Notes under the pieces: model-generated
Databases searched by the model: none
The model's input: the letters and a program-made list of their open reading frames with translations, nothing else
What the model was told of the DNA's origin: nothing
Position numbers and translations under genes: made by a program
In this document: piece after piece, positions 32,701 to 42,002 of the stretch
Layout: each line of letters starts with the position of its first letter
Position numbering within the stretch: the stretch's first letter is position 1
Assembly: GCA_028293125.1 (NCBI GenBank)
Contig: JAQGPJ010000049.1
Span: 1 to 64,000 of the forward strand
DNA from: Verrucomicrobiales bacterium
GTDB taxonomy: Bacteria; Verrucomicrobiota; Verrucomicrobiia; Verrucomicrobiales; V1-33
Length of the DNA stretch: 64,000 nt
Direction of reading: 5' to 3'

Positions 32701-32827
32701 CGACTTCTCCATGGCCTTCAGCGCGGATGGGCGCCAGCTGGCGATGGCCGGTGGCGTCAGCCGTGTGGTCATCTGGGACCTCGGCTGGCTGGGGAATGAA
32801 CTTGCCCGCAGTGGGCTGGAGTGGTGA
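29744..32827 (+). CDS. Transmembrane Ser/Thr protein kinase with WD40-type propeller
   Basis: A 1,027-aa protein; start taken at ATG 29744 in the ATGA overlap with the sigma gene. The N-terminal Hanks-type kinase has the glycine loop GRGSYGEVWLA, lysine in PRAVKVVKR, catalytic HRDVKPSN and the APE-like VAPEG, but the metal-binding DFG reads DAG in KLADAGLVAQ. A transmembrane helix follows (about 307-330, GLALAGIVVALVGGGWAL), then a coiled coil and a C-terminal propeller of WD40-like repeats (for example HQRTVRGTAFHPWDSSILAS and DGTTRLWNIP). It likely senses or scaffolds outside the membrane and signals through the coupled sigma factor. Confidence 0.9.
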   Translation: MMVNDASGFDAKFEPVGLPVVPDHELLRVIGRGSYGEVWLARNIMGTPRAVKVVKRLDFDDDRPFEREFEGIQRYEPVSRTHEGLVHALHVGMGPDEGYFYYVMELGDDLRDRVPGRTPRRAGDCPDYRPRTLRDVISRQGALSVEECLETGSLLAGALGQLHRCRLVHRDVKPSNIIYVNGRPKLADAGLVAQVSDTRSMVGTDGYVAPEGTGHPRSDVFSLGRVLYECLTGLDRLKFPDVPEDWGADADSRARFELMEIVMRAGDADARRRYRDTVEMQADLALLRAGKSVRQLRRMETRLRRTMQGLALAGIVVALVGGGWALERGRRQHIETAETAARAARAETKKLLRESLVAQARSVRISGEAGARAQALSAAVQAREQGADLLEVRTQAASALGLLGIGKFSTPWPPGHYSGQFTVVSPDGNSAACGFENGRCRLFRREAGDSVVTGTVVDPQFPSAAELFLSNGGRWLAVKGRDGRFAGFDTQTGQRLWEVPPEEESSRLDFSRDGSWAVMGTRAGLTAIECATGRMVPVVPGMPPLRSVNLAPDGTWLAVLTTRENGFRIVSGLPGRMPENAPQVKVDLIESDIELLGPSISADGRYMAAAVSEDRMRVWEMPSRQQTAWLRGHQRTVRGTAFHPWDSSILASTGYDGTTRLWNIPTRQQILVAPAGGESVIFAPERGELLLRSWSGDSVRSAPLQGKAGMRVLMLPAGLPLGLFSGVAFSPDGRLLAASGDAGVIVWVLATGQILPVRKPLEYHWRSCLFSPDGKSLWLSSVTGLQRQELHFRPDGTLEAGPSEQVRQGKYREMAWLENRLAVANGLYPAEGAKDGRISLIDPGTGDEEVLTVPHFADTVALSRDGRWLASASFGSNVGSFIDLRSPGREAHTVPFPSRSTLGFLPFQPALAIGSDHDITFQMLPGQHGSPPAPLTRTYAEFIPSRFAVTPDASLMAVSTNSTEVSLFEGRTMTRLATLESPLTPFDFSMAFSADGRQLAMAGGVSRVVIWDLGWLGNELARSGLEW

Positions 32828-32848
32828 GGCTCCGGCCACAGCCGCCGC

Positions 32849-34141
32849 TTATTTGGCCGCGCGGACGGTCCAGATGCAGTTGCCGCCGTCGTCGGATACG
32901 AGGAGGGCACCGTCCTTCGCCACGGTGATGCCGACAGGGCGGCCCCAGACGTTGCCTTCGGGCGTGACGAAGCCCGTGAGGAAATCCACATACTCTCCGG
33001 TGGCCTTGCCGTTCTCCGTAGGGATGCGCACGACTTTGTAGCCGGTGCGGTGCGAGCGGTTCCAGGAGCCGTGCAGGCAGGAAAAAGCGTCTCCCGCCCA
33101 GGACTTCGGAAACAGGGAGCCGCTGGCGAACAGCATATTCAGGGAGGCGGAGTGCGACTGGAGCAGGACATCGGGCACGATCACCTTTTCCTTCAGTTCA
33201 GGGTGTTTGCCCTTGTGGCGGGGATCCTCGTTGCCGCCGGTGTAGAACCAGGGCCAGCCGTAGAATCCGCCTTTTTTCACGCTGGTGACATAGTCCGGCA
33301 CCAGATCGTCGCCCAGTTCATCCCGCTCGTTGACGGAGGTCCACAGCTCCCCGGTGGACGGGTGGATGGTCAGACCCACCGGGTTGCGGATGCCGGTGGC
33401 ATACACCGTCAGATTTTTCCCGGCGGGATCACTTTCAAAAATGCGGGCGCGGTCGTTTTCCACCTCATCGTCGTCATTGTTCGATTTGGAGCCCACGGAG
33501 GAATAGAGTTTCGATCCGTCGGCGCTGAACACGATGTCCCGCGTCCAGTGCCCGCCGCCTGTCAATTGGCCGCCGCCGCTGAGCTCAAACAGCTTCTCCG
33601 ACTTGCCGGAGACCTTGAGATCGCCGGTTTTATAAGGGAACCGCACCACGGAGTCCGTGTTGGCCACATAAAGATATTGCGGTTCGCCGGCGGGGTGAAA
33701 GGCGATGCCGAAGGGTTTGTTCAGGCCCTTGGCGAAGGATTCGTTGAGGTCCGGCTTGCCGTCGCCGTCCGTGTCCCGCAGCACCCGCACCTCGTTCTCC
33801 ATGCTTTCGGACACAAAGATATCGCCATTGGGGGCGGTGACCAGCTTACGGGGATTTTTGAAGCCTTCCGCATAAAGCTCCACCTTGAAGCCCTCCGGTG
33901 CCTGCGGCCAGGCATTGTCAGGGCGCTTTACCTTTTTGGGCATGTTGCGGGAGGATTCCGTGGCTCCCGGCGCGGGCAGGTTGGCGGCCACGATTTTCCG
34001 CCGCACACCGGGGGCGTCGGTGGTCCAGTCCGTCAGGGCTTTTTTGCCGGTCAGCAAAGGCGGCTCCTCCGCGGCTCCGGCACCGGTGCGGGGGATCATC
34101 AGGGAGGCGGCGAACAGAAAGAGGAAGGCAGGAGGTTTCAT
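32849..34141 (-). CDS. PQQ-dependent sugar dehydrogenase-like (sorbosone dehydrogenase) protein
   Basis: A 430-aa secreted beta-propeller. ATG 34141 gives the signal peptide MKPPAFLFLFAASLMIPRTGAG. Motifs: APEGFKVELYAEGFKNPRKL, DTDGDGKPDLNESFAKGLN (Ca-binding-like), YATGIRNPVGLTIHP, GGFYGWPWFYTGGNEDPRH and SAGDAFSCLHGSWNRS-type ending, as in soluble aldose/sorbosone dehydrogenases (GSDH). Predicted to oxidise sugars in the periplasm with PQQ. It is convergent with the kinase gene (22-base gap) and divergent from the TonB receptor. The longer upstream frame has no domain content. Confidence 0.88.
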   Translation of the reverse strand: MKPPAFLFLFAASLMIPRTGAGAAEEPPLLTGKKALTDWTTDAPGVRRKIVAANLPAPGATESSRNMPKKVKRPDNAWPQAPEGFKVELYAEGFKNPRKLVTAPNGDIFVSESMENEVRVLRDTDGDGKPDLNESFAKGLNKPFGIAFHPAGEPQYLYVANTDSVVRFPYKTGDLKVSGKSEKLFELSGGGQLTGGGHWTRDIVFSADGSKLYSSVGSKSNNDDDEVENDRARIFESDPAGKNLTVYATGIRNPVGLTIHPSTGELWTSVNERDELGDDLVPDYVTSVKKGGFYGWPWFYTGGNEDPRHKGKHPELKEKVIVPDVLLQSHSASLNMLFASGSLFPKSWAGDAFSCLHGSWNRSHRTGYKVVRIPTENGKATGEYVDFLTGFVTPEGNVWGRPVGITVAKDGALLVSDDGGNCIWTVRAAK

Positions 34142-34270
34142 AAATAAGCGGGGATAAAAGACGGAGGCGGAGCCGAAGCAGGGGAGGGAACCGGGAATAA
34201 TCCGCTTCCGAAGAATCCCTGGCAGGAAATTCACCGTAAGAGAGTCCGGTTTCCCCGCTTTCCGCATACT

Positions 34271-36427
34271 GTGACCAGCCAACGATTCCTTGTGCCGCTG
34301 GGATGCGGATTTCTGTGCCTGCCGGTGTCCGTGTCCGCGGCGGAGCCTGCTCCTCCGGCTGAAACCAGGTTTGGAAACGCATCCGGAGCCGGAACCGGCG
34401 GTCCAGCCGCGCCGCAGACCTTGGAACCTGTGGTGGTCACGGCGGAAAGATTGCCGGCGGAGGCCTCCCGCAATCCTTTCTCCGTGACGGTGATCGAAAA
34501 GGAAACTCTGGAGCATTCCCCCAGCGCCCGGCTGGACGATCTGCTGCGCATGGAGATTCCGGGCTTCAGCCTTTTCCGCCGGTCCAGCAGCCGGGTGGCC
34601 CATCCCACCGCCCAAGGCGTGAGCCTGCGCAATCTGGGACCGAACGGCGCGGGGCGGACGCTCGTGCTGCTGGACGGCACGCCGCTGAACGATCCCTTTT
34701 TCGGCTCCGTGCCTTGGCAGCGGCTGCCGGCGGATTCCCTGGAGCGGGTGTTCGTCACGCGGGGCGGGGGAGCGGGGCTTTATGGCAATGCGGCGCTGGG
34801 AGGCACCATTCAGATGCAGACCCGGGAAGTCAGCGGCACCTCCCTGGAGACTGCTCTGGAGGCCGGCAGTCACGGAAGCTTTGGCCAGTCACTTCTGGGC
34901 AGTCTGCATGGAGAGACCGTCAGCCTGTCAGGCTTTGCGCAGCATCTGAAGACGGATGGCTACCACGTGATCCGCGCTGACCAGCGGGGGCCTGTGGACC
35001 GGCGGGCCAATTCCTCCATGGATCTGTTCCAGGGCCGCATGACTTGGCAGGCCGCGGACCGCACGAGGCTGGAGTTCAGCACCTCCGCTTTTGACGAGGA
35101 CCGGGGAAATGGCACGCCGTGGACCCGGAACAGCACCCGGGGACAGGATGTCTCCGCGGTTCTGGTTCAGGAGTTTCCCCAATCGCAGGGGGAACTGCGC
35201 GTGCAGGGGTTTTACCAGAACCGAGATTTCTCCAGCACCTTCAGCTCCGTGAACAGCGGGCGCACGGTGGAGACGCCGGCGCTGGACCAGTTCAGCGTGC
35301 CCGCCTCCTCAGTGGGCGGCAGCCTGGCCTGGAGCCAGCAGTGGGCGGAGCACCACCGCCTTCTCGCGGGAATGGATTTTCGCTGGGTGGAGGGGGAGAC
35401 CAACGAGCGCTTCCGCTATGTGGAGAACCGGTTCACCCGCCTCCGCGCCGCCGGCGGGGACCAGTCGTTTGTCGGGGTTTTTCTGGAGGACACCTGGGAG
35501 GCCGCACCGGGCGTGCAGGTGGTGGCCGGCGGACGGGTGGACTCCATCCGGCGGTTCGACGGATTCCGGCGCGAGAATGACGCGCGGACCGGAATGTCAT
35601 TGCTGGATGAGCGCTTCGCCGACCAGGACGATGTGGAGGCCAACGGACGGCTGGGCTTCATCGCCCAAGTGACGGACACCCTGAAGGCCAGAACCAGCGT
35701 GGCCACAGCCTTCCGCCAGCCCACGCTGAATGAACTTTACCGTCCTTTCCGGGTGGGCAATGAAATCACGGAGGCCAATGCGGACCTGCGCACCGAGCAT
35801 CTCACGGTTTTCGAGGCCGGCCTCGACTGGGAGCCGGAGGAGTCGTTCACTTTCAGCCTGACCGGGTTCGCCAACCGGCTGAAAGATGCCGTGGGCAATG
35901 TCACCGTCGGCGAAGGGCCGGGAACTTTCACGCCCGGTGGTTTTGTGCCGGAGGGCGGTGTGCTGCGGCAGCGGCGGAATGTGGACCGGGTGGAGGTCAT
36001 GGGGGTGGAGGCATCCATGAGGTGGCAGCCGCTGGCGGAATGGCGCTTCGGGCTGGATGGCATTTACAGCTCTACAGAGATCTGGCGGTTCAGAGAGGAA
36101 CCGGAACTGGTGGGCAAACGCCTGGAGCAGTCCCCTGCCGTGGCAGTCGCCGCTTCGGTGCGGTGGCAGCCGGTGGATTCCTGGATGTTCACCGTGCAGG
36201 GGAGGTTCACCGGCAGCCAGTATGAGGATGACCGGAACACCCTGAAGCTGGATTCCTATTTCACAATAGATGCCGGAATCGATTATCGAATCCGGGAAAA
36301 CCTCTCGCTGTCCCTGCGGGTGGAGAATCTTTTCAACAGCACATGGGAGACCGGCAGAACGGAGGTGGGGCTTGTCTCCACCGGCATGCCCAGGATGGTG
36401 TCGCTGGAGGCGCGGTGCCAGTTTTGA
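34271..36427 (+). CDS. TonB-dependent outer-membrane receptor
   Basis: A 718-aa protein with GTG start at 34271 and signal peptide MTSQRFLVPLGCGFLCLPVSVSA. A TonB-box-like EPVVVTAERL is followed by the plug domain (DDLLRMEIPGFSLFRRSSS, GVSLRNLGPNGAGRTLVLLDG, GGGAGLYGNAALGGTIQM) and a beta-barrel with Asn/Arg-rich strands ending in the terminal F (LEARCQF). The barrel strand region RTSVATAFRQPTLNELYRPF is typical. Siderophore, B12 or carbohydrate uptake cannot be told from sequence. It is divergent from the sugar dehydrogenase. Confidence 0.93.
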   Translation: MTSQRFLVPLGCGFLCLPVSVSAAEPAPPAETRFGNASGAGTGGPAAPQTLEPVVVTAERLPAEASRNPFSVTVIEKETLEHSPSARLDDLLRMEIPGFSLFRRSSSRVAHPTAQGVSLRNLGPNGAGRTLVLLDGTPLNDPFFGSVPWQRLPADSLERVFVTRGGGAGLYGNAALGGTIQMQTREVSGTSLETALEAGSHGSFGQSLLGSLHGETVSLSGFAQHLKTDGYHVIRADQRGPVDRRANSSMDLFQGRMTWQAADRTRLEFSTSAFDEDRGNGTPWTRNSTRGQDVSAVLVQEFPQSQGELRVQGFYQNRDFSSTFSSVNSGRTVETPALDQFSVPASSVGGSLAWSQQWAEHHRLLAGMDFRWVEGETNERFRYVENRFTRLRAAGGDQSFVGVFLEDTWEAAPGVQVVAGGRVDSIRRFDGFRRENDARTGMSLLDERFADQDDVEANGRLGFIAQVTDTLKARTSVATAFRQPTLNELYRPFRVGNEITEANADLRTEHLTVFEAGLDWEPEESFTFSLTGFANRLKDAVGNVTVGEGPGTFTPGGFVPEGGVLRQRRNVDRVEVMGVEASMRWQPLAEWRFGLDGIYSSTEIWRFREEPELVGKRLEQSPAVAVAASVRWQPVDSWMFTVQGRFTGSQYEDDRNTLKLDSYFTIDAGIDYRIRENLSLSLRVENLFNSTWETGRTEVGLVSTGMPRMVSLEARCQF

Positions 36428-36432
36428 GGAAA

Positions 36433-36470
36433 CAAAAAACCGGCGGAGGGATACGCCCCTGCCGACCGGC
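36433..36470 (-). terminator. Rho-independent terminator of the 36479-36730 gene
   Basis: On the minus strand a hairpin with arms around CGGCAGGGG and CCCTCCGCCGG ends in GGTTTTTTG, immediately after the small leftward gene. It lies between this gene and the TonB receptor stop, so it may also serve the receptor in the other direction, though the plus-strand T-tract is weaker. Confidence 0.65.
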
Positions 36471-36478
36471 TGTCAGAT

Positions 36479-36730
36479 TTACGATTTTGTTTTTCCGCCT
36501 TGTTTGGAGTCCGATCCCTCCAGAAGGCTGCGGGCGCACTCCAGCAGTTTTTCGCGGCTTTCAAAGGGCTTATGGTCATGCCGGCGGGCGCATTCCGTCA
36601 CGGCGTCATCAATGGCTTCAGGAGGAATTTCCGAATACTCCCTCCGGAGCATGGCTTTGAAATAACGGATCTCCAAAGGGTCTTTCAAATCGACCACAAA
36701 GCGGGGAATGGAGGCGCTCGCTGATGTCAT
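36479..36730 (-). CDS. Small unknown basic protein (83 aa)
   Basis: ATG 36730 gives MTSASASIPRFVVDLKDPLE; the helical body reads IRYFKAMLRREYSEIPPEAIDDAV and ECARRHDHKPFESREKLLECARSLL, with a charged tail. No family recognised, though the pattern (short, helical, highly charged) is common in small Verrucomicrobiota proteins of unknown role. It is followed by a strong terminator. The frame could extend further upstream but without conserved features. Confidence 0.6.
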   Translation of the reverse strand: MTSASASIPRFVVDLKDPLEIRYFKAMLRREYSEIPPEAIDDAVTECARRHDHKPFESREKLLECARSLLEGSDSKQGGKTKS

Positions 36731-36909
36731 AAAATGGGGAGTGCAGACGGAAATGGGAAATCCACTCCGGTTCCGCCAGGCCGGGGGGAACTTGGGGAAC
36801 CGGAATGGAGTCCAACGGGCGGGCAACACGGCTGGCAAAGGGGAATGACTTCCGGAAATGCCCGTCCCAAATGGGATAAAGGGTCAAAAGGGGACGTCAG
36901 CCCCCACCT

Positions 36910-37494
36910 TCAGGATTTGGGCTCAGCGCTCTTTTTATCCGCATGGCCTTTCACATGGCCGGTGATCATCTCCGCATGGGATTTAAGAACCGGCAGGGTC
37001 TGCTGGGCGAAAGCTTTCAGTTCAGGATCCTTCAGTTCCTGAGCCGCCTTTTCAAAAAGAGCAATGTCCTTTTCGTGGCATTTGGTCATGTGCTCGAGAA
37101 AAGCGGCGTCAAACTCAGCGCCGGATTTGTTCAGGACATGCTCCTGCATTTTTTTATCCTTTTCCGTGGGCTCCGGAATAGTGATGGATTTGGCTTTGGC
37201 CAGAGCCGCCAGTTCGGTATTGGCCTTGGTGTGGTCGGCAACCAGTTTGGCCGCCACGGTTTTCACGTGCTCGCTGGTGCCCTTTTTAGTGGCGGCTTCA
37301 GCGAGTTTCACTTCACCCATGCCGGCGGAGCCAGCCTTCTGAACAAACATTTTTTCGTTCTCCATCGCGCCCACCTGGCCCGGCTGACTAGAGCGGCCTT
37401 TGGAGTTTTCGGGCTCCGCCTGGACCGGCAGGATGGCACCGCCCAGAAAAGCGGCGGAACAAAGGGCAAGAATAAGTTGGGGTCTGGTTTTCAT
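36910..37494 (-). CDS. DUF4142 (ferritin-like) secreted protein
   Basis: A 194-aa protein with signal peptide MKTRPQLILALCSAAFLGGA. The helical domain has the DUF4142 signs: ENEKMFVQKAGSAGMGEVKL, VKTVAAKLVADHTKANTEL, FLEHMTKCHEKDIALFEKAA and QTLPVLKSHAEMI. Several His and Glu residues in the helices suggest a ferritin-like four-helix bundle, often associated with stress resistance; the metal role is not proven. Located in the periplasm by prediction. It stands alone between small genes. Confidence 0.87.
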   Translation of the reverse strand: MKTRPQLILALCSAAFLGGAILPVQAEPENSKGRSSQPGQVGAMENEKMFVQKAGSAGMGEVKLAEAATKKGTSEHVKTVAAKLVADHTKANTELAALAKAKSITIPEPTEKDKKMQEHVLNKSGAEFDAAFLEHMTKCHEKDIALFEKAAQELKDPELKAFAQQTLPVLKSHAEMITGHVKGHADKKSAEPKS

Positions 37495-37719
37495 GAGAAG
37501 CAAAGGGTTGGGAGTTTATTTGTGGATTAAAGGGGGGGAATTTGAACATGGGATTGTCCCATGGCCTGCAATCCTTGCCTGCATGAACGGAACCATGCTC
37601 TTTTTCCCGTAGCTCTGCCTTTCATGATTGCATAAAGCATTCATAGAGTTTGACAATCAGCGCATTTTGCATCTCCCCCGTATGGGACGGGCCTAGGCCT
37701 TGCAAATGTCAGCGGCCAG

Positions 37720-40700
37720 TCAGGAGCTGGGCTGGAGCATTTGCTCCCAGCGCTTCAGAGCCCCCTCCAGCTCATGCATGCGGACCGGCTTGGTGATGTA
37801 GTCGTCCATGCCTGCCTCCAGGCAGCGCTCCCGGTCCCCGGCCATGGCATTGGCGGTCAGGGCAATAATGTGGATCGGCAGGCCGGGCAATCCCCGCCGC
37901 AAGTGGCGCGAGGTTTCGTAGCCGTCCATCTCCGGCATCTGGCAGTCCATGAGGATGACATCGTAGGGGGCGTTCGCCAGCGCCGCCAGCACTTCCCGGC
38001 CGTTGGCCACGGCGTCGGCCTCATACCCCAGCTTGCGCAGCTGCAGCAGAGCCACTTTCTGATTGATGGGATTGTCCTCGGCCAGCAGCACCCTCGCCCG
38101 GGTGGTGCGTGCGTGGGCCACGGTGTCCAGTGAGGACAGTTCCGCCGGGAGCGGGGCGGGGACTGCCTGCTTATCACCGGCATCGGATAGAAGTGCGGGG
38201 AGGGGGGGAGTGGACGGGATCTCCGTGCTGTCCAGCAGTTCCATGGGGCCTGCCAGCTGGCTGAGGGCATCGAGCAGACAGGAGGGGCGGAGCGGTTTGA
38301 GCAGGCAGGTGCGCACACCGGCCTCTGTCAGTTCCGACTGCTGCGGAGGCGAGGGAGAGCCGCTGAGCAGCAGAGTCTCCACCGCGCCAAGGGACAAATC
38401 ACGGTGGATGGCGCGGGCCAGCTCCAGTCCACTCATCCCGGGCAGCTCCCGGTCGATCACCGCCACGCAGACCGGTGTGCCCTGGCTGGCTTGATTCCGC
38501 AGATAATCCAAAGCCTCCTGGGCACCGGCCATTGTTACCGGGTTGAGCCGCCAGTTTTGCATCCACCCTGCCAATAGAGAGCGTCCGGCGGCGCTGTTAT
38601 CCACCACCAGCACCCGCAGACCATCCAACAGCAGCGGGAATTCCGGCGGCGGAGAGGGCTTTTCCATCGTGCCCACGGAGGCGCCAAAGCCAAAGCGGGC
38701 AGTGAAATGGAAGACCGAGCCTTTACCGGGCTCGCTTTCCATGCCGATCCCGCCGCCCATCATCTGGACCAGCCGCTTGCAGATGGCCAGGCCGAGCCCG
38801 GTTCCGCCGTACTTCCGGGTCGTGGAGGCGTCGGCCTGGGTGAAGGGCTCGAAGAGGCGTTTGCGGGTGGACTCATCCACCCCGATGCCGCTGTCCTTCA
38901 CCTCGAAACGCAGAAGTATGGACCCGGCCCCGTCCGTCCCCCCATTCTGCGGCTGTTCCAGCACCGGGAATACACGGACCGCCACCTCCCCGCCGGAAGG
39001 GGTGAAGCGGATGGCGTTGCTGAGCAGGTTGTTGATCACCTGATGCAGGCGTCCCGCATCCCCCCGGAGCCGCTGGGGGATAAGCGAATGGACATTCACA
39101 AACAGATCCACCCCTTGGGACCGTGCGGCCGCAGCCAGCAGCTCCACGGAATTGCCCAAGGTGTCCTGAAGATCAAACTCCACGTTTTCGAAGACCAGCT
39201 TGCCGGCCTCGATCTTGGAGAAATCGAGAATGTCATTGATGATGGTCAGCAGCAGCTCGCCGCTGCGGCGGATGGTCTCCACAAAATCCCGCTGCTCATG
39301 ACTGAGCCCGGTGTCCAGCAGCAGTCCGGTCATACCCAGCACGCCGTTCATGGGGGTGCGGATCTCATGGCTCATATTGGCCAGAAACTCACTCTTGGCG
39401 CGGTTGGCCAGATCCGCCGCCTTCCGGGCCGTCTCCAGTTCCCCGGCGGCCTTCTTCATGGCCGAAACATCCCGCCCGATACAGACCATGAACTGGTCAT
39501 CGGAGGACCAGTTTGCAGACCACATCATGGGAATGGCCGTGCCGTCCCGGCGGATCCAGCGCTTCACAAATCCGCTGTGCGCCGCCCCCTCCATGATGCC
39601 CCGGGCGATCTGCATCACGCGTCCCTGATCATCAGGATGGATAAAATCGAAGACCACCTGGCCGATCATTTCATCAGGCGCATAGCCCAGCACTTTCTCA
39701 CACGCATGGCTGATGTGCATGATCTGTCCCTTCCCGTCCACCGTGCAGATGACATCCAGGGAATACTCCAGAATGCGGTCCATGGCGTGCTGCACGAGGC
39801 GTCGCTCCTGCATTTCCTCGGTCAGACTCACATTCGCCTGCTCCAGTTCCCGTGTCCGGTGCCGCACACTGCGTTCCAGCTGTTCCCGCATGACCCGCTG
39901 GTCATGGATGTCCGTGCAGGTGCCGGCCCAATGCAGAATGTGGCCTTTGAGGTCCCGCAGTGCCTCTCCGCGCGCGAGGTGCCAGCGCCACTCCTCGTCA
40001 CCGCTTTTCCCTGCTTGGCGGAGCCGGTATTCAATCTCATAGGGCTGGCCGGTGGTCACGGAAAGTCTCCAGCGGGCCGCGGCCCGCTCCCGGTCATCCG
40101 GGTGCAGGGCCTTCACCCAGCGCTCGCTCATGCTCTCCCTCAGGGACTCCCCGGTAAAGTCCATCCACCGGTTGTTGAAATAATCGGGGATACCCTCGGG
40201 GGTGGCGGTCCAGATCATCTGCGGCATGAAGTCCGCCAAAAAGCGGTAGCGGCGCTCCCGGTCCTCCAGTTCGCCCTGGGCATCCTGAAGTTTATCCAGC
40301 AGGAGGCGGCTTTCTCTCTCCTTGTCATGCAGGAGGCTTTTTTCCTGCTCCATCAGCCTGGCCTGAGCAGCGCGGTTGCTGACGGTTCCCACCAGCGCCG
40401 CTGACAGCGGCAGACAAAGAGCCCACAGCCGCAACTGCTGCATGGCTTCAGCGGAGTAGGGCACCCCCTCCGCAGCACCGAAGCCTGCATGAAACCAGAG
40501 CAGATAGGAATAGCTGAGCCCTGCGCTGATGAAACCGCCGGTCACGCCCTCCTGCCGCGACCAGAAAATCACAGCCAGACTGAGTGCGGCCCCCGGAACG
40601 TTCAGATGGTTCCGGGCGATCAGATGAAGCGCTGCGATGAACAGCAGGGTGCCGGCTGCGGATCTGGCAGCGCGGCGAAGATGTGAAGGAGGATTATTCA

Positions 40701-40767
40701 CAGAAAAGCGGAAGCGGAGGAATGCGGAACGCTGTTTCCTTTTTTTCTGCCTGCTGCGTCCTGGCAA
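37720..40767 (-). CDS. Hybrid sensor histidine kinase with two PAS and two receiver domains
   Basis: A 1,015-aa protein (TTG 40767; GTG 40701 is an alternative). Residues about 35-130 hold several transmembrane helices. Then PAS 1 (about 165-300, [17 protein letters not shown]), PAS 2 (about 325-445, [14 protein letters not shown]), HisKA with [12 protein letters not shown] (H about 466), HATPase ([26 protein letters not shown]), receiver 1 with Asp near 771 (AVIDRELPG) and receiver 2 with Asp near 942 ([11 protein letters not shown]). Receiver 1 is weaker than receiver 2. It stands alone between non-coding stretches. No HPt domain is visible, so a separate phosphotransfer partner is likely. 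Confidence 0.9.
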   Translation of the reverse strand: MPGRSRQKKRKQRSAFLRFRFSVNNPPSHLRRAARSAAGTLLFIAALHLIARNHLNVPGAALSLAVIFWSRQEGVTGGFISAGLSYSYLLWFHAGFGAAEGVPYSAEAMQQLRLWALCLPLSAALVGTVSNRAAQARLMEQEKSLLHDKERESRLLLDKLQDAQGELEDRERRYRFLADFMPQMIWTATPEGIPDYFNNRWMDFTGESLRESMSERWVKALHPDDRERAAARWRLSVTTGQPYEIEYRLRQAGKSGDEEWRWHLARGEALRDLKGHILHWAGTCTDIHDQRVMREQLERSVRHRTRELEQANVSLTEEMQERRLVQHAMDRILEYSLDVICTVDGKGQIMHISHACEKVLGYAPDEMIGQVVFDFIHPDDQGRVMQIARGIMEGAAHSGFVKRWIRRDGTAIPMMWSANWSSDDQFMVCIGRDVSAMKKAAGELETARKAADLANRAKSEFLANMSHEIRTPMNGVLGMTGLLLDTGLSHEQRDFVETIRRSGELLLTIINDILDFSKIEAGKLVFENVEFDLQDTLGNSVELLAAAARSQGVDLFVNVHSLIPQRLRGDAGRLHQVINNLLSNAIRFTPSGGEVAVRVFPVLEQPQNGGTDGAGSILLRFEVKDSGIGVDESTRKRLFEPFTQADASTTRKYGGTGLGLAICKRLVQMMGGGIGMESEPGKGSVFHFTARFGFGASVGTMEKPSPPPEFPLLLDGLRVLVVDNSAAGRSLLAGWMQNWRLNPVTMAGAQEALDYLRNQASQGTPVCVAVIDRELPGMSGLELARAIHRDLSLGAVETLLLSGSPSPPQQSELTEAGVRTCLLKPLRPSCLLDALSQLAGPMELLDSTEIPSTPPLPALLSDAGDKQAVPAPLPAELSSLDTVAHARTTRARVLLAEDNPINQKVALLQLRKLGYEADAVANGREVLAALANAPYDVILMDCQMPEMDGYETSRHLRRGLPGLPIHIIALTANAMAGDRERCLEAGMDDYITKPVRMHELEGALKRWEQMLQPSS

Positions 40768-41029
40768 TCCAATGGCTTATGCACTCGGGAACTCAAGGAA
40801 ATATCGGATGTTACGTGAACCGGAGCCTGGGTGGTAACAGGCAAAATCAGGCCGTCATGGAGCGGCACCGAATCAAAAAGTGAACCAGGATGGTTGGCAG
40901 GGCACAGCTTGATTCGGGCCAGCAGCATTCAACGGGTCGGCAGGCAGCAATCTGCCAGCCGGCCACGGTCCATCAGGCATTACCAATGGTTCTTTTTTCC
41001 CCGCCTTTCTGTTTTTGAAAATCAAAAAA

Positions 41030-41066
41030 TATCCCCTGCCTGCCGGGTCCGGCAGAGCAGGGGATA
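41030..41066 (-). terminator. Strong rho-independent terminator of the barrel-protein gene
   Basis: TATCCCCTGC (41030-41039) pairs with GCAGGGGATA (41057-41066), and inside it CTGCCGG with CCGGCAG closes on a GT tip, with one bulged A. On the minus strand the hairpin is followed by TTTTTTGATTTTC. It lies about 75 bases after the gene at 41143. The remaining 260 bases up to 40768 show nothing recognisable. Confidence 0.85.
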
Positions 41067-41142
41067 AGTTGATTCCACATCCTGCACACACAGTGCAGAG
41101 ATCTGATTTTAATTAAATATTAATTTTCAATTTCCAAGACGG

Positions 41143-41763
41143 TCAGAAAGCGAAGCGGATACCCGCACGGGCCACTGCGAAATCGCTGTCATCCTGCTCC
41201 GTCCATGTGTAGCGGGCATCCGTGAAAATGCCCACGTGCGCGTTGAAGCGATATTCCACACCGGCACCCACATGGCCCAGGAAGAGCACATCGTCGCCGT
41301 CGCGCAGATCCCGGTCGTCCTCCGCACGGTTGCGGGCGTCCCGGAAGTCGTCGGAGTTGAGGTCATCCGCATTGAAGGTCAGGCCCACACCCCCGTACAG
41401 ATAAGGAGCCCAGCCGGTTTCTCCAATAGGGAAACGCCAGTACAGATCCAAGGCCGTGGTGCCCAGAGTATCATGATCGGTGTCAAACAGCGAGCCCTCG
41501 ACACCCAAGCCGAAATTGCGGGTGAAGAAGTAGTTGAACGCAATACCGCCGCCCCAGGCGTGATCATCGATCAACCGCTCGTTGCCGGAATCGGTAAAGG
41601 CATAATTGCCAAACAGATCCACCTGCCATTCACCCGCATTGTAGAGGGAAATGGAAGGAGATGGCGGCGGGGGGGTCTGAGTGTAGGATGACCTGACGGT
41701 CTCCCCGGCGGTGGCCAGAACGGTCATCATGGCCAAAGCCAGTCCGGTGTGCAGCATTTTCAT
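41143..41763 (-). CDS. Outer-membrane beta-barrel protein (OmpA/OmpW-like)
   Basis: A 206-aa protein with signal peptide MKMLHTGLALAMMTVLATAG. The rest alternates short amphipathic strands: GEWQVDLFGNYAFT, HAWGGGIAFNYFFTRNFGLGVEG, GWAPYLYGGVGLTFN, GAGVEYRFNAHVGIFTDARYTW and the C-terminal AGIRFAF. That is an eight-stranded outer-membrane porin-like barrel (OmpW/OprF-N type). Acidic loop NSDDFRDARNRAEDDRDLRDGDD is notable. Function unknown. A strong terminator follows; the opposite gene starts 240 bases away. Confidence 0.85.
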   Translation of the reverse strand: MKMLHTGLALAMMTVLATAGETVRSSYTQTPPPPSPSISLYNAGEWQVDLFGNYAFTDSGNERLIDDHAWGGGIAFNYFFTRNFGLGVEGSLFDTDHDTLGTTALDLYWRFPIGETGWAPYLYGGVGLTFNADDLNSDDFRDARNRAEDDRDLRDGDDVLFLGHVGAGVEYRFNAHVGIFTDARYTWTEQDDSDFAVARAGIRFAF

Positions 41764-42002
41764 GGTATTGATAATCAGGGTTGGTCAAGTAGACGGAGCG
41801 AACGTCTGTTCAGCGATACGAGAAGAGCAATCGCACAGATGGTGAATTTTTGAATAAAAATTTTTCCTTTCGGGGCTCCCGGTGTGGGCGGATGCGTTTC
41901 CGGCAGCACTTTGCCATTGTCCCCGGCGCGCTTTCCCTCTATTCGCCAAGCCGGGTGTCCGCAGCGGTGCGGCCGGCATTCCGACTGACTGAGAGACTGA
42001 CG

